Assembly (NCBI GenBank): GCA_028288875.1
Contig: JAQGHK010000670.1
Span: 1 to 5,762 of the forward strand
DNA length: 5,762 nt
Reading direction: 5' to 3'
From: Phycisphaerales bacterium
Lineage (GTDB): Bacteria; Planctomycetota; Phycisphaerae; Tepidisphaerales; Tepidisphaeraceae
Made by a program: the position numbers and the translations under genes. Numbering within the stretch: the stretch's first letter is position 1; each line of letters opens with the position of its first letter. The notes beneath the pieces were generated by a model. That model made no database searches. It was not told the origin of the DNA and saw nothing but the letters and a program-made list of their open reading frames with translations. Shown piece by piece: positions 5,520 through 5,762 of this stretch.

Positions 5520-5762
5520 ATGAGCGAAATCCGACTCAGCGATTACAGCCTCGTGGGCAAGCGCAGTATTGAGGCGATCGAGGAAGGTCTGGCCGAGGCG
5601 ACTTGGTACGCCTCGCCGGTCCCCAAGGCCGAGATGCGCAAGCTCCTCCAGCGGCGCGACGGCCCGGGCATTCGCGACAGCATCATCTGGTTCGCCATCC
5701 TGATCATCAGCGGCACGCTGGGGTATCTCTGGTGGCCGCATTGGTACGCGTTCCTCCCGGTC
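5520..5762 (+). CDS. N-terminus of a probable fatty-acid desaturase-like membrane protein, partial
   Basis: An open frame of 81 codons starts at ATG 5520 and runs off the window end without a stop. The protein opens with a polar, helix-rich segment (SDYSLVGKRSIEAIEEGL), then WYASPVPKAEMRKLLQRRDG (29-48), then IRDSIIWFAILIISGTLGYLWW, a likely membrane segment at about 54-72. A WY.SPVP...L..R.DGP.IRD lead-in before the first membrane helix is what I recall from fatty-acid desaturase/MocD-like proteins, which use a diiron centre held by His boxes to oxidise lipid chains. Those His boxes would lie beyond the window, so the family is not confirmed. There is no clear Shine-Dalgarno sequence before 5520. 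An in-frame ATG at 5475 (15 codons upstream, no intervening stop) is an alternative start, also without a ribosome binding site. It is 152 bases from the nitrate operon and probably a separate transcription unit. Confidence 0.6.
   Translation, partial: MSEIRLSDYSLVGKRSIEAIEEGLAEATWYASPVPKAEMRKLLQRRDGPGIRDSIIWFAILIISGTLGYLWWPHWYAFLPV

Overview
The window is a compact assimilatory nitrate/nitrite reduction locus from a GC-rich bacterium. All recognisable genes lie on the + strand. Gene content and protein style (a CysJ-like reductase opening with PFSPEQRAWLNGFFAG, a Bacillus-NasC-type nitrate reductase, a short NirB-like flavoprotein, a NirA-like upstream gene) suggest a Planctomycetota or Verrucomicrobiota (PVC-type) organism. 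That placement rests on remembered resemblance, not on a marker gene.

Layout: (1) 1-117 is the last 38 codons of an upstream gene, probably ferredoxin-type nitrite reductase (NirA, siroheme/4Fe-4S family). (2) 118-194 is a short intergenic region filled by a composite palindromic repeat: two GCATGC-centred palindromes whose outer arms (GTAGGGG / CCCCTAC) are inverted copies of each other. The repeat begins inside the stop codon of the upstream gene and ends about 11 bp before the next start. (3) 195-1808 is a 537-aa NADPH flavoprotein with the FAD and NADPH modules of sulfite reductase alpha subunit (CysJ), but with an RnfB-type FeS motif where CysJ has its FMN flavodoxin domain. (4) 1808-3946 is a 712-aa Mo-bisMGD nitrate reductase of the NasC type. 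(5) 3946-5367 is a 473-aa FAD/NAD(P) flavoprotein ending in a BFD-type [2Fe-2S] domain, i.e. the front part of NirB/NasB without the siroheme part. (6) 5368-5519 is a spacer with a weak hairpin and a hexamer-phased stretch. (7) 5520 to the window end is the start of a probable membrane fatty-acid desaturase-like protein, unrelated to nitrate reduction.

The three complete genes overlap by single bases (TAATG and TGATG), so they are almost certainly cotranscribed and translationally coupled. Established family knowledge predicts nitrate to nitrite by NasC and nitrite to ammonium by NirA. The unusual point is that two different flavoprotein electron-transfer subunits accompany them. My inference is that the NirB-like BFD flavoprotein feeds NasC (as NasB does in Bacillus) and the CysJ/FeS chimera feeds the NirA-like enzyme (as CysJ feeds CysI), giving a pyridine-nucleotide-driven pathway independent of soluble ferredoxin. 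This is not proven by the sequence. No nitrate transporter, regulator, tRNA, rRNA, CRISPR array or transposase is visible.
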